Source: Paramicrobacterium agarici
Lineage (GTDB): Bacteria; Actinomycetota; Actinomycetes; Actinomycetales; Microbacteriaceae
NCBI RefSeq assembly: GCF_002563955.1
Contig: NZ_PDJE01000001.1
Location: forward strand, 992,001 to 1,056,000
DNA length: 64,000 nucleotides
Reading direction: 5' to 3'
The notes beneath the pieces are model-generated. The model was not told the DNA's origin. It did not search any database and saw only the letters and a program-made list of their open reading frames with translations. Positions 29,327 to 37,695 of the stretch are shown piece by piece. How positions within the stretch are numbered: position 1 is the stretch's first letter; the number at the start of each line of letters is the position of its first letter. The position numbers and the translations under genes were made by a program.

Positions 29327-29369
29327 GGCCGCCCGGCCCGTTCGAGCTGATCGGACGGGCCAGGCGGCC
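29327..29369 (+). terminator. Long stem-loop after the polyol binding-protein gene
   Basis: Inverted repeat GGCCGCC-C-GGCCCGT paired with ACGGGCC-A-GGCGGCC, i.e. two 7-bp helices separated by one mismatch, followed by a C-run. As after the other binding protein at 18359, it likely tunes the transcript of the binding protein against the permeases. Confidence 0.6.
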
Positions 29370-29398
29370 CCCCCATCGACTTCGCGAGAAAGACGACA

Positions 29399-30358
29399 AT
29401 GACTGCGACAGCGATCCGGCCCGGACGGGTCGAGAACGACGGCGAGGTAAAACCTCAGCGCACCAAGCCGGTGCTCACACGGCGAGAGCGCAAGGGACTG
29501 CGACTGGCACGAGCCCTCGTATGGCCAGCGCTCGCCGCCGCCATCATCATCACCCAGATTCCGTTTCTCGTCACGATCTACTACTCGTTCCAACAATGGA
29601 ACCTGCTGAGGCCAGGCGACCAGAAATTCGTCTGGTTCGACAACTACGTCACGGTGCTCACGAACGGGGCGTTCGTGAGCTCGCTGCGGGCGACCGTGGT
29701 CATCGTGGGCGCGAGCGTGCTCATTTCGCTCGTCTTCGGCATGGTTCTCGCGCTTCTGCTCGACCGCAAGTTCATGGGGCAGGGCCTCGCGCGCACGCTG
29801 CTCATCACCCCATTCCTCATGATGCCCGCCGCGGCATCGCTCATCTGGAAATGGTCGATGCTCGACTCCAATGTCGGCATGGTCAACTGGGCGCTGGGGC
29901 TCATCGGCATCGACCCGGTCGCGTGGAACACCGATGTTCCGATCCTCACGATCATCATGGTGCTCACGTGGCAATACACGCCGTTCATGATGCTCATTCT
30001 TCTCGCGGGGCTGCAGAGCCAGCCGCAGGACGTGCTCGAAGCAGCATCCGTTGACGGTGCCGGGCCGATTCGCACATTCTTCTCGATGACGCTTCCGCAC
30101 ATGCGGCAATACATGGAGCTGTCGATTCTGCTCGGAACGATTCTTCTGCTGCAGGTCTTCGACCCGATCGCGATCATGACGCGCGGGACGGGCGGAACGA
30201 AGACGCTCTCGTACCTGCTGTACGAGCGGGCATTCGTGGGGCTTGAGATCGGCGAGGCTGCCGCGTATGGCGTGCTGACCGTGCTGCTCACGATCATCGT
30301 CGCCATGGTGGCGCTACGGTCGCTCTTCAAGATCTTCAAGACGGAAGGAACGCGCTGA
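29399..30358 (+). CDS. Polyol ABC transporter permease (SmoF-like)
   Basis: 319 residues with six predicted helices. RLARALVWPALAAAIIITQI, PFLVTIYYSFQQWNLLRPGD and MLILLAGLQSQPQDVLEAAS followed by VDGAGPIRTFFSMTLPHMRQ form the MalF-type permease; the EAA loop is in the latter. GTGGTKTLSYLLYERAFVG is seen in sorbitol/mannitol permeases. Its stop overlaps the next start by one base. Confidence 0.9.
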   Translation: MTATAIRPGRVENDGEVKPQRTKPVLTRRERKGLRLARALVWPALAAAIIITQIPFLVTIYYSFQQWNLLRPGDQKFVWFDNYVTVLTNGAFVSSLRATVVIVGASVLISLVFGMVLALLLDRKFMGQGLARTLLITPFLMMPAAASLIWKWSMLDSNVGMVNWALGLIGIDPVAWNTDVPILTIIMVLTWQYTPFMMLILLAGLQSQPQDVLEAASVDGAGPIRTFFSMTLPHMRQYMELSILLGTILLLQVFDPIAIMTRGTGGTKTLSYLLYERAFVGLEIGEAAAYGVLTVLLTIIVAMVALRSLFKIFKTEGTR

Positions 30359-31230
30359 TGGCGTCGACAATGCTGCTCACGACCGGGCGTTCAACGACCC
30401 GGCGCACGAAGCCCATGCGCAAACGCGCCGGCTCCGCGGCACTCACCTTCATCACGTGGGTGCTCACCGTCGGCATGTTCTTTCCAATCGCGTGGATGGT
30501 GTTCACGGCGTTCAAGACCGAGAAGGCCGCGGCAACCAACCCGCCGACGTTCATCACGCAGCTGACACTCGAGAACTTCGAGGCCGTCTTCGACCGCGGA
30601 TTTCTCGTGTACCTCACCAACTCGTTCACGGCGAGTGTCGTCTCGACGCTCATCGTCATGGTTCTGGCCATTCCGGCGGCGTACGGGCTCTCGGTGCGAC
30701 CGCTCATCCGCTCGACAGACGCGCTGTTCTTCTTCATCTCGACGAAGTTCATGCCTCTCGCCGCGATCGTGATCCCGATCTACCTCCTGCTGCAGAACAT
30801 GGGTCTGCTCGACAACATCTCGGCCCTCTCGATTCTGTACGTCGGCATGAACCTGCCGCTCGCCATCTGGATGATGCGCTCGTTCCTCAGTGAGGTGCCC
30901 GGCGAGATCATCGAGGCGGCACAGGTCGACGGCGCGAGCTTCTGGACCGAACTCGTGCGCATCGTGATGCCGATCGTCGCTCCGGGCATGGCCGCGGCAG
31001 CGCTCATCTGCTTCATCTTCGCGTGGAACGAGTACTTTCTCGCGAACCTGCTCACGTCAACTGTCGCGCGCACGACTCCGCCGTTCCTCGGCAGCTTCGT
31101 CTCGGGTCGCGGGCAGTTTCTCGCGGTGCTCTCCGCCGCAGCCACGCTGGCCGTTCTGCCCGTGGTCATAGCAGGATGGATTGCTCAGAAGCGGCTCGTG
31201 CGCGGACTGGCCATGGGAGCCATCAAATGA
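30358..31230 (+). CDS. Polyol ABC transporter permease (SmoG-like)
   Basis: 290 residues. MalG-type permease with the FPIAWMVFTAFKTEKAA start, ALFFFISTKFMPLAAIVIPI and the EAA loop GEIIEAAQVDGASFWTELVR. The TKFMP segment is common in mannitol/sorbitol transporters. No ATP-binding gene follows, so the pair must share an ATPase encoded elsewhere, such as an MsiK-like multitask subunit. Confidence 0.9.
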   Translation: MASTMLLTTGRSTTRRTKPMRKRAGSAALTFITWVLTVGMFFPIAWMVFTAFKTEKAAATNPPTFITQLTLENFEAVFDRGFLVYLTNSFTASVVSTLIVMVLAIPAAYGLSVRPLIRSTDALFFFISTKFMPLAAIVIPIYLLLQNMGLLDNISALSILYVGMNLPLAIWMMRSFLSEVPGEIIEAAQVDGASFWTELVRIVMPIVAPGMAAAALICFIFAWNEYFLANLLTSTVARTTPPFLGSFVSGRGQFLAVLSAAATLAVLPVVIAGWIAQKRLVRGLAMGAIK

Positions 31231-31267
31231 CGGCGCGTCGCTGGCCCCGACGTTGGAAGGAGCACGC

Positions 31268-32077
31268 ATGATACTCGCGCCGGCTCCCGGGCTCCCCGTC
31301 GAGCAGAGGCACGCTGTGATTCTGTCGCTCCTCGAGCGTGACAAGCGGGTGGAAGTCTCTGACCTTGCTGAGGCGTTCGCCGTTGCTGAAGAGACGATAC
31401 GGCGCGACCTGCGCACGCTCGAGCAGGGCGGGCGGCTGACGAGAGCGCACGGCGGAGCGATCCTGCAGACGTCCCTCGTCGACGATTTTCCGGCGCTCAC
31501 AGGGGCCACAGCACCGCAGCTCGATCTCGCGCGTGCTGCCCTCGCGTACGTTCCCGAGGTGGGGAGCATCTTCATCGACTCGGGCGAGGCATGTCAGTCG
31601 CTCGCGGCGATGCTTCCCGATACCGCTGGACTGCAGGTTGTCACCAACGCCGTTCCCGTCGCGCTCTCAGCAAGCCGCAAAGAGCACGTCGCGGTCTACA
31701 ACCTCGGTGGCGCTGTTGGCGACGACGGTGAGCAATCGGGTCAGTGGACGCGAGAGGCGCTCGCGAGCGTGCGCGTCGACGTCGCGTTTCTGTCGTGCAC
31801 GGGAGTCGATGCGGCGGGCAGCCTGACAGCATCCACCCCTCGTGCCGCTGCCATCAAACGTGCAGCTTTCGACGCGGCAACCACACGAGTCGCGCTCGTG
31901 CACGGCGACCATCCCGCGAACGGCCTCGTGACGTTCGCGACGCTGAGCGATTTCACGGCAGTCTTCGCCGACCCTCCGCTTTCTGCCGCCGTTGAAAGCA
32001 CGATCCGCGAGGCAGGCATCGACTTCAGGGCCATCGATACACGCACGACGAAGCAAGAGGAAGAAGGACCTTCATGA
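31268..32077 (+). CDS. DeoR-family transcriptional regulator inside the polyol operon
   Basis: 269 residues from the ATG at 31268, with GGAAGGAG upstream. The helix-turn-helix region is LPVEQRHAVILSLLERDKRV, EVSDLAEAFAVAEETIRRDL and RTLEQGGRLTRAHGGAIL; the sensor domain includes FIDSGEACQSLAAMLP and VAFLSCTGVDAAGSL. It is a second DeoR, only loosely like the one at 26989. It lies between the permease and dehydrogenase genes and overlaps the latter by ATGA, so it is made as part of the operon it probably controls. Confidence 0.9.
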   Translation: MILAPAPGLPVEQRHAVILSLLERDKRVEVSDLAEAFAVAEETIRRDLRTLEQGGRLTRAHGGAILQTSLVDDFPALTGATAPQLDLARAALAYVPEVGSIFIDSGEACQSLAAMLPDTAGLQVVTNAVPVALSASRKEHVAVYNLGGAVGDDGEQSGQWTREALASVRVDVAFLSCTGVDAAGSLTASTPRAAAIKRAAFDAATTRVALVHGDHPANGLVTFATLSDFTAVFADPPLSAAVESTIREAGIDFRAIDTRTTKQEEEGPS

Positions 32078-33564
32078 CCACCCAGATCGCGACACAGCTG
32101 AGCGCGGCCTCGCTTGAGGCGCTCTCGGGGGTCGCCGTTCCCTCATACGATCGCAGTCGCGTCACCGCCGGGATCGTGCACTTCGGCGTCGGCGGGTTTC
32201 ACCGCGCTCACCAGGCGAAAGTCATCGACGACCTGCTCTCGCAAGGGGTCGCCGACGACTGGGGAATCTGCGGTGTTGGCGTTATGCCGAGTGATAAGCG
32301 CATGCGCGACGTTCTTGAGGCGCAGGACCACCTCTACACGCTCGTCGAGAAGCACGCAGACGGCGAGCTGACGGCGCGCGTGATCGGGTCGATCGTCGAC
32401 TACCTCTACGCACCAGACGATCCGGAGGCCGTGATTGAGCGCATGGCCGATCCCAGCATCCGCATCGTGTCGCTCACCGTCACCGAGGGCGGGTACAACA
32501 TCAATCAGGTGACGGGAGAGTTTCAGCTCGACGATGCGCGGGTCGCTCATGATCTGACATCGGATGCTCCCGAGACGGTGTTCGGGCTCGTCGTCGAGGC
32601 GCTGCGCAGACGTCGCGACCGAGGAATCACGCCGTTCACAGTGATGTCGTGCGACAACCTGCAGAACAACGGCGAGGTCGCACGGCACGCGTTCACAGCG
32701 TTCGCGCACGCGAAGGATGCTGATCTCGCGGCGTGGATCGACGACAACGTGCTGTTCCCGAACAGCATGGTCGACCGCATCACTCCCGTCACGACCGACG
32801 CGGACCGCGCCGAGATCGCACGGCAGTTCGGCATAGACGACGCTTGGCCTGTCGTGTGCGAGCCGTTCTTCCAATGGGTGCTGCAAGATCGATTCACCGA
32901 CGGGCGGCCGCCGTACCAGGATGCTGGCGTCGAGGTCGTCGACGACGTCGAGCCGTACGAGTTCATCAAGCTTCGTCTACTCAACTCGAGTCACCAGGGT
33001 CTCTGCTACTTCGGCTATCTCATGGGTTACCGCTACGCGCACGATGCGACGCAGGATCCGCTCATCTCGGAGTTCCTGCTCGCGTACATGAATATCGACG
33101 CGACGCCCACGCTCAAGCCCGTGCCCGGACTCGACATCGAGACCTACAAGCCGCAGCTGATCGAGCGGTTCTCCAACCCGGGAATTCGCGACACCGTCGC
33201 GCGACTGTGTGCCGAGTCGTCAGATCGCATTCCCAAGTGGCTGCTTCCCGTTGTGCGCGACCAGCTTGCGATGCCGGAGCCTCACGTGCAGTTCGCTGCC
33301 GCGATCGTGGCCAGCTGGGCGCGCTACGCCGAGGGCGTCGACGAGCAGGGTGAGCCTATCGACGTCGTCGACCGGCTGAAAGAGCGGGTCATGGCGGCGG
33401 CGCAGCGTTACCCCGACGACAAGCACGGCTTTCTGCGCGACGAGGAGCTCTTCGGCAACCTCGTCGACGAGCCCGTGTTCGTCGAGGCATACGATCGCGT
33501 GCTGTCATCGCTGCAGGAGGTCGGCGCACGAGAGACACTACGGATGCTGCTGGCCGCCGCGTAG
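32074..33564 (+). CDS. Mannitol/D-arabitol dehydrogenase (polyol-specific long-chain dehydrogenase)
   Basis: 496 residues. The N-terminal NAD domain holds IVHFGVGGFHRAHQAKVIDD and ICGVGVMPSDKRM; DPSIRIVSLTVTEGGYNINQ follows. The catalytic signature of polyol-specific long-chain dehydrogenases, K-x4-N-x2-H, is Lys299, Asn304, His307 in KLRLLNSSHQGL. Members oxidise D-mannitol to fructose or D-arabitol to D-xylulose. The xylulokinase on the other strand favours arabitol or dual use; sequence alone does not decide. Last gene of the operon, ended by a terminator that overlaps its stop. Confidence 0.9.
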   Translation: MTTQIATQLSAASLEALSGVAVPSYDRSRVTAGIVHFGVGGFHRAHQAKVIDDLLSQGVADDWGICGVGVMPSDKRMRDVLEAQDHLYTLVEKHADGELTARVIGSIVDYLYAPDDPEAVIERMADPSIRIVSLTVTEGGYNINQVTGEFQLDDARVAHDLTSDAPETVFGLVVEALRRRRDRGITPFTVMSCDNLQNNGEVARHAFTAFAHAKDADLAAWIDDNVLFPNSMVDRITPVTTDADRAEIARQFGIDDAWPVVCEPFFQWVLQDRFTDGRPPYQDAGVEVVDDVEPYEFIKLRLLNSSHQGLCYFGYLMGYRYAHDATQDPLISEFLLAYMNIDATPTLKPVPGLDIETYKPQLIERFSNPGIRDTVARLCAESSDRIPKWLLPVVRDQLAMPEPHVQFAAAIVASWARYAEGVDEQGEPIDVVDRLKERVMAAAQRYPDDKHGFLRDEELFGNLVDEPVFVEAYDRVLSSLQEVGARETLRMLLAAA

Positions 33565-33586
33565 CGCCCGCAGAACGTCGGGCGCT
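33563..33586 (+). terminator. Terminator of the polyol operon
   Basis: Perfect 8-bp inverted repeat AGCGCCCG / CGGGCGCT with an 8-base loop, beginning inside the TAG stop of the dehydrogenase gene. Confidence 0.6.
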
Positions 33587-33603
33587 CGTCGTAGGGTGTT
33601 CGC

Positions 33604-34455
33604 GTGACTGAAACGCGAAGCCTCGAGGAGCGACCCGTGCGGGTGCTGCACGTCTCTGACACACATCTGTACGGCGACGACTCGCTGCACTACGGCATCG
33701 TCGACACGCACGCGGCTCTCGTGCGAACGCTCGAGCGCGCCGAGACCATTGAGGGTGTCGACGTCGTCGTGCTGAGCGGCGATCTCTCCGACGATATGAC
33801 GGTTCGCTCATACGAACGTCTGCGCGACCTCGTCGGCCCGTGGGCGGCGCGGCACGACGCCGAGGTCGTCTACGCCATGGGCAACCACGACAGCGCTGCG
33901 GAGTTCGAGCAGGTTCTCGGGCCGCGCACTCGCGTGGTCGACGTTCGGGGTGTGCGCGTCATCACCCTCGACTCCGCCGTTCCGCACGCGGGCTACGGGC
34001 ATGTCGGCGATGAGCAGCTGCGGATGCTGCGAGACGCGCTCGCGACAGCATCCGGCCCTTCACTCGTCGTCGTGCACCACCCGCCGACGCCCGCGTACGG
34101 GCCTCTGCTTGCCGCGCTCGAGCTGCAGAACGCGCGCGAGGTGCTTGATGTGTGCGCTGCCGGGGGAGCGACGGCCGTGCTGAGCGGTCACTACCACCAC
34201 AGCCTCGTCGCGCACGAGCGGGGCATTCCGGTGATCGTCGCACCCGGCGTCGCGAACACCTCAGACGCGTGCCCGCCCGCGGGGCATGAGCGCTCGACGA
34301 TCGGCTCGGGGTTCGCGATTGTCGATGTTCCCGCGAAGGGTGAACCGACAACGACGTTCTTCACGGCACCGTCTGAGCAGGACGGCACTGAGATCTTCAA
34401 TCTCGATGCTGACGAGGTGGCGCAGATCGCTCGTGTGGCGGGTGTTACTGCCTGA
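33604..34455 (+). CDS. Metallophosphoesterase (CpdA-like)
   Basis: 283 residues from a GTG at 33604. All calcineurin-like phosphoesterase motifs are seen in order: DTHLYG after VLHVSDTHL, VVVLSGDLSDD, YAMGNHDS, LVVVHHPPTP and VLSGHYHHS. These bind two metal ions; relatives hydrolyse cyclic nucleotides or other phosphodiesters. No signal peptide, so it is cytosolic. It follows the polyol terminator and precedes the PTS-like gene by 138 bases, so it is likely a single transcription unit. Confidence 0.9.
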   Translation: MTETRSLEERPVRVLHVSDTHLYGDDSLHYGIVDTHAALVRTLERAETIEGVDVVVLSGDLSDDMTVRSYERLRDLVGPWAARHDAEVVYAMGNHDSAAEFEQVLGPRTRVVDVRGVRVITLDSAVPHAGYGHVGDEQLRMLRDALATASGPSLVVVHHPPTPAYGPLLAALELQNAREVLDVCAAGGATAVLSGHYHHSLVAHERGIPVIVAPGVANTSDACPPAGHERSTIGSGFAIVDVPAKGEPTTTFFTAPSEQDGTEIFNLDADEVAQIARVAGVTA

Positions 34456-34551
34456 CCGGCACGCGACGGTGCGTCTCGTGTGACGTATGACGTCGTTCGT
34501 GCGGCGTGGACAATGCCGGAATCGCATGCTCGTGTCACACTATCTGGGTTG

Positions 34552-34579
34552 CTGATGTTCACCGACTACTGATGTTCAC
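34552..34579. repeat. Direct repeat ahead of the PTS-like gene
   Basis: CTGATGTTCAC occurs at 34552-34562 and again at 34569-34579, spaced 17 bases start to start, immediately before the ribosome-binding site (GAGAGGA) of the permease gene at 34594. It may be a regulator site or leader element; nothing more can be said. Confidence 0.4.
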
Positions 34580-34593
34580 TGAGAGGAACCGTC

Positions 34594-36195
34594 GTGTCCA
34601 CGCCTGAGGAGCCCCAGCCCGGACGCACAATCGCGCTGCTGGGCAGCAGCGGTGGCAATCTGCGCAGCCACGGCGGCGACGACCCGGACCGTCTGCTGCG
34701 AGATGTCGTGAGGCAGGCGGATGCTGCGGGCTTCAGCATCGCCGCGGCACAGTTCGTCGCGGCCGAGTCCTCGATGGAGCAGGCGTCGTGCGATACTCCA
34801 GCCTCGCTCTGGAGTCTTGTCGACGGCACGCCCACGGTGGTCATGCGAGGGACTCTTTCTGAGGTGAACACGGCAGCACGAGAAATGGATGCTGCGATCG
34901 CCAATCAGGTCGTCGCGGGCGAGATCGACGGGCTCATTCTCATGAGCGCCGATCCCGACGACACGAATGAGCGCACCATGGTCGCCGCTGCCGCAAGTGA
35001 GATTCCGGCAGCGGGAACGGGTGGCACCTCTATTGCGGCCGCACAGAAGCTCGGCGTGCGCCTCGTCGCGGCTTCGGGAACAACGGGGACGACGAGCACC
35101 ACGCGCGCCGTTTCGTACATCTCAGGTCTCGCGCGCTACTGGGGCACGAGCTACCGGCCGTCGCTCGGCGGGGGCTCATCGAACGCGAGTGCGGCGCCCG
35201 AATCAGCGTGGCGGCGCATCAGCATCCGCGGCATCATGGTCGGCAGCATCCCCGCCTTCATCGCGCTCGCCCTCGTACTCGCGCTGAGCCAGATTCCCTG
35301 GCTGTCCGGTCTGACTCCCGTGTTCGACGCTCTCATCGCGGGCCTTCCGATCGTGGTCTCCGCCGTGGCCGCGCGCAAGATCTCGGGTCTCGGTGAGGTC
35401 GGCCTCGTCGCGGGCGCCGTCGCGGGCATTCTGGCGACCGAGGGCGGGCTTCTCGGCGGCCTCGTCTCAGGAATTCTCGCGGGACTGCTCAGCGCGTGGT
35501 TGCTCAAATGGACGCTGTCGCACAGCTTTCCCGCGACGACCGCGAACATCGTCACGGGAGCGGTCGCGGGTCTTGTGCCCGGTCTGCTCGTGTACTTCGC
35601 GCTCGCGCCGGTCACGGACGCGCTGGGTCTCGGGGTGAAGTCGGGGATCGAGTGGGCGGTCGGCGTCAATCCGGCACTTGCCGGAGCGATCGCCGGGCTC
35701 GTGATCTGGCCGGCGATCATCGGCGGCGTCTACCACTCGGTGATCCTTCCACTCGTGCTTCTCGAAATGGGCGAGAAGGGCTACAGCTTCTTCGGCGCGA
35801 TCGACATGGTTTCGCTCGTCATGGTCTCGCTCGGCATCACTCTGGCCAACGTGATTGTGCCCCGCTCAAGCGGAGAGCGTGCGCTCGCGGGCTCGGGCGT
35901 CGCCGTCAACTTCTTCTTCGGAACGTTCGTCGAAGCGTCGTATCCGTTTATGTTCGGCGATAAGAAGGTGTTCGCGATTGCGCTGATCGCTGCCACGGGC
36001 GGCGGTGTCGTGGTCGGACTCACGGGCGCTGAAGCGACCGCTTACCTTCCCGCCGTCGTCGCGCCGTTCGTCTCGACGACAGCGCTCGGCATGACACTCT
36101 CGATGGCCGTCGCGTTCGGCATCGCTTTCGTGCTGACGTTGCTCGCCGGGCTGGCGTATCGCCGGGCTCGCGGTCGTGCAGCAGTCGCGGCCTGA
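34594..36195 (+). CDS. PTS EIIC-like permease with unidentified N-terminal cytosolic domain
   Basis: 533 residues. From about residue 205 there are ten or so hydrophobic segments: GIMVGSIPAFIALALVLALS, VSAVAARKISGLGEVGLVAG, GLVIWPAIIGGVYHSVILPL and FFGTFVEASYPFMFGDKKVF resemble the EIIC transporter of glucose/fructose-type phosphotransferase systems. Residues 1-180 form a soluble alpha/beta domain (TIALLGSSGGNLRSHGGDD, EIDGLILMSADPDDTNERTM, AAGTGGTSIAAAQKLGVRLV) in which I recognise neither an EIIA nor an EIIB phosphorylation site. No EI, HPr, EIIA or EIIB is near. It may be a PTS component or a transporter that no longer depends on PTS phosphate. Confidence 0.72.
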   Translation: MSTPEEPQPGRTIALLGSSGGNLRSHGGDDPDRLLRDVVRQADAAGFSIAAAQFVAAESSMEQASCDTPASLWSLVDGTPTVVMRGTLSEVNTAAREMDAAIANQVVAGEIDGLILMSADPDDTNERTMVAAAASEIPAAGTGGTSIAAAQKLGVRLVAASGTTGTTSTTRAVSYISGLARYWGTSYRPSLGGGSSNASAAPESAWRRISIRGIMVGSIPAFIALALVLALSQIPWLSGLTPVFDALIAGLPIVVSAVAARKISGLGEVGLVAGAVAGILATEGGLLGGLVSGILAGLLSAWLLKWTLSHSFPATTANIVTGAVAGLVPGLLVYFALAPVTDALGLGVKSGIEWAVGVNPALAGAIAGLVIWPAIIGGVYHSVILPLVLLEMGEKGYSFFGAIDMVSLVMVSLGITLANVIVPRSSGERALAGSGVAVNFFFGTFVEASYPFMFGDKKVFAIALIAATGGGVVVGLTGAEATAYLPAVVAPFVSTTALGMTLSMAVAFGIAFVLTLLAGLAYRRARGRAAVAA

Positions 36196-36321
36196 TGGTG
36201 ACGCTGTTTTGCGCGTCGATCCCGTCCTGCGAACCCGAGTCGCGCGCACCCCTGCCGGGGGCGTAACCTTGATTCCCGGTCGGCGAGCAGAAGCCCCGCG
36301 GCCGCGGTACGAAAGGTTCCC

Positions 36322-37119
36322 TTGAGCGACGAATGTAGGCACGGCTTCGAGCCCGAGTTGTGCGCAGTCTGCAATCCCCCGAAGATCCCCGAGAAAACCG
36401 TTGCGGCGCGCCCCAGCCGCAGCACCCGTCCCACGCGTTCCCCTCGCCCTACCCCGCAGCGCAGTTCTTCGTCGAAGCCGGTGCGCGTCGACCAGCAGCG
36501 TCTGTTTCACGTGACGCACACGCGCAACCTGCCGTCGATTCTCTCTGGCGGAAGCATCCTGAGTGACGACCTGCTCAGCGACGATGACGCAGAGCTGTCT
36601 GCTGTCGTCGAGGTGCCGCTCTCGTCTGACGAGAATCGCGACGCTCGCCGCCGAATCACCGTTGACGACGCTCCCGTCTCGGCATACGTTCCGTTCTTCC
36701 TCTCTCCCGACGCCGCGGTATGGAGCAGCATCCGCTCGCGCGAGCCCAACGTGCGCCTCAATCCCGACCTCGTGCGCACCTCACCCACCGACTACGTCAT
36801 GCTCGTCGCGACGGTTGCAAGCGTGCGCGCGCTCGACTCCGAGCTTGTCATCGCCGATGGTGATGCGGCAGCAGGTCTCACCCGGTTTGCGAGCGACCCG
36901 GCTCAGGCTGATCGGATGCTGGCGCGCTTCGCCCTTGATGAGAGCGGCGCTCAGAAGCTCGTCGCCGAGGCCCTCGTGCGCGGTGAAGTTCCAGTGTCTG
37001 CCCTGAGCATCATCGGAGTCTCGAGCATCAAGCAGCGCGAGCGAGTGAAGCAGCAGCTGGCAGAGGCCGGTCTTCGCACAAAGGTGGCGGCGCACCAGCC
37101 GTGGTTTGCGTCGTCGTGA
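36322..37119 (+). CDS. DarT-like (DUF4433) ADP-ribosyltransferase domain protein
   Basis: 265 residues from a TTG at 36322 with GAAAGG upstream. Residues 1-20 carry a zinc-binding tag C-x-H-G-x5-C-x2-C (Cys5, His7, Cys14, Cys17), followed by a basic, Ser/Thr/Pro-rich linker to about residue 55. The domain starting LFHVTHTRNLPSILSGG (His63, His66) with VPFFLSPDAAVW and VAEALVRGEVPVSALSIIGV matches the DarT fold; Glu216 sits where the catalytic glutamate of DarT is expected. DarT ADP-ribosylates thymidine in single-stranded DNA. No DarG macrodomain antitoxin is next to it, so either the antitoxin is elsewhere or the role differs. Confidence 0.75.
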   Translation: MSDECRHGFEPELCAVCNPPKIPEKTVAARPSRSTRPTRSPRPTPQRSSSSKPVRVDQQRLFHVTHTRNLPSILSGGSILSDDLLSDDDAELSAVVEVPLSSDENRDARRRITVDDAPVSAYVPFFLSPDAAVWSSIRSREPNVRLNPDLVRTSPTDYVMLVATVASVRALDSELVIADGDAAAGLTRFASDPAQADRMLARFALDESGAQKLVAEALVRGEVPVSALSIIGVSSIKQRERVKQQLAEAGLRTKVAAHQPWFASS

Positions 37120-37125
37120 CACACC

Positions 37126-37234
37126 TCACGGCGCTCGCAGCTCGAGTCCCATCACCTGACGGTCGTCGCTGAGCACGCTGAGCGTCTGCCAGCCGCGCGA
37201 ACGGTAGAGCCTGCAGTAGCCCGATTGCGCGAGG
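37126..37234 (-). pseudogene. Remnant of a gene 3' end (GNAT-like tail)
   Basis: In one minus-strand frame, reading towards a TGA at 37126-37128, the translation is SGYCRLYRSRGWQTLSVLSD then DRQVMGLELRAP and stop. The LYRSRGWQ...MGLEL pattern looks like the last strands of a GNAT acetyltransferase. No start or upstream domain remains, because the rhodanese gene occupies that DNA. This is a weak call resting on pattern only. Confidence 0.3.
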
Positions 37235-37693
37235 CTATTCCGCCGTCACGAGCGGATCGGGAGCGCGCGTCAGATCGACGACCGCACCGCTCGCATCGAC
37301 TCCCTCGACAGCAAACCCGTTCTCGACAGCAAACCCGTTGCGCGCCCAATACTCGTACCCGCCGATCATCTCGCGCACGTCAAAGCCTCGCGCGAGAAGC
37401 GCACGCGCCGTGTACGTCTCGCCATTGCAACCCGGCCCCCATCCGTACACAATGAGCGTACGCTCGGCCGGCAGGTCGCTCAGGTCGCCGTCGAGCCGCT
37501 CTTTCGGCAGGTGCACGGCCCCAGCAACATGCCCGTGATCCCACGACCGCTGTTTGCGCGTATCGACAATGACCGCTCCCGCACGCTGGGCCTCCCGAGC
37601 CGCGACGACATCGATCTCGTAGGCAAGTCGCGCTTCGACATGAGCAAGACGAGCGAGGATGCTGTCGGCAGAGCCGCCCTCGGCATCCGTCAT
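37235..37693 (-). CDS. Rhodanese-like sulfurtransferase domain protein
   Basis: 152 residues. Rhodanese fold with VIVDTRKQRSWDHGHVAGAV, HLPKERLDGDLSDLPAERTL and the active-site loop GWGPGCNGE, where Cys89 is the persulfide carrier; it is followed by TARALLARGFDVREMIGGYE. Most likely a cytosolic sulfur-transfer or thiol-modification enzyme. Near the end the six residues NGFAVE are repeated exactly. It is two bases from the eda stop on the same strand and so is the third gene of the kdgK-eda unit; a link to sugar acid breakdown is not obvious. Confidence 0.88.
   Translation of the reverse strand: MTDAEGGSADSILARLAHVEARLAYEIDVVAAREAQRAGAVIVDTRKQRSWDHGHVAGAVHLPKERLDGDLSDLPAERTLIVYGWGPGCNGETYTARALLARGFDVREMIGGYEYWARNGFAVENGFAVEGVDASGAVVDLTRAPDPLVTAE
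37304..37339. repeat. Perfect 18-bp tandem duplication inside the rhodanese gene
   Basis: CTCGACAGCAAACCCGTT occurs at 37304-37321 and again at 37322-37339 without a mismatch, duplicating the residues NGFAVE in frame. It looks like a recent slippage event. Confidence 0.9.
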
Positions 37694-37695
37694 GA

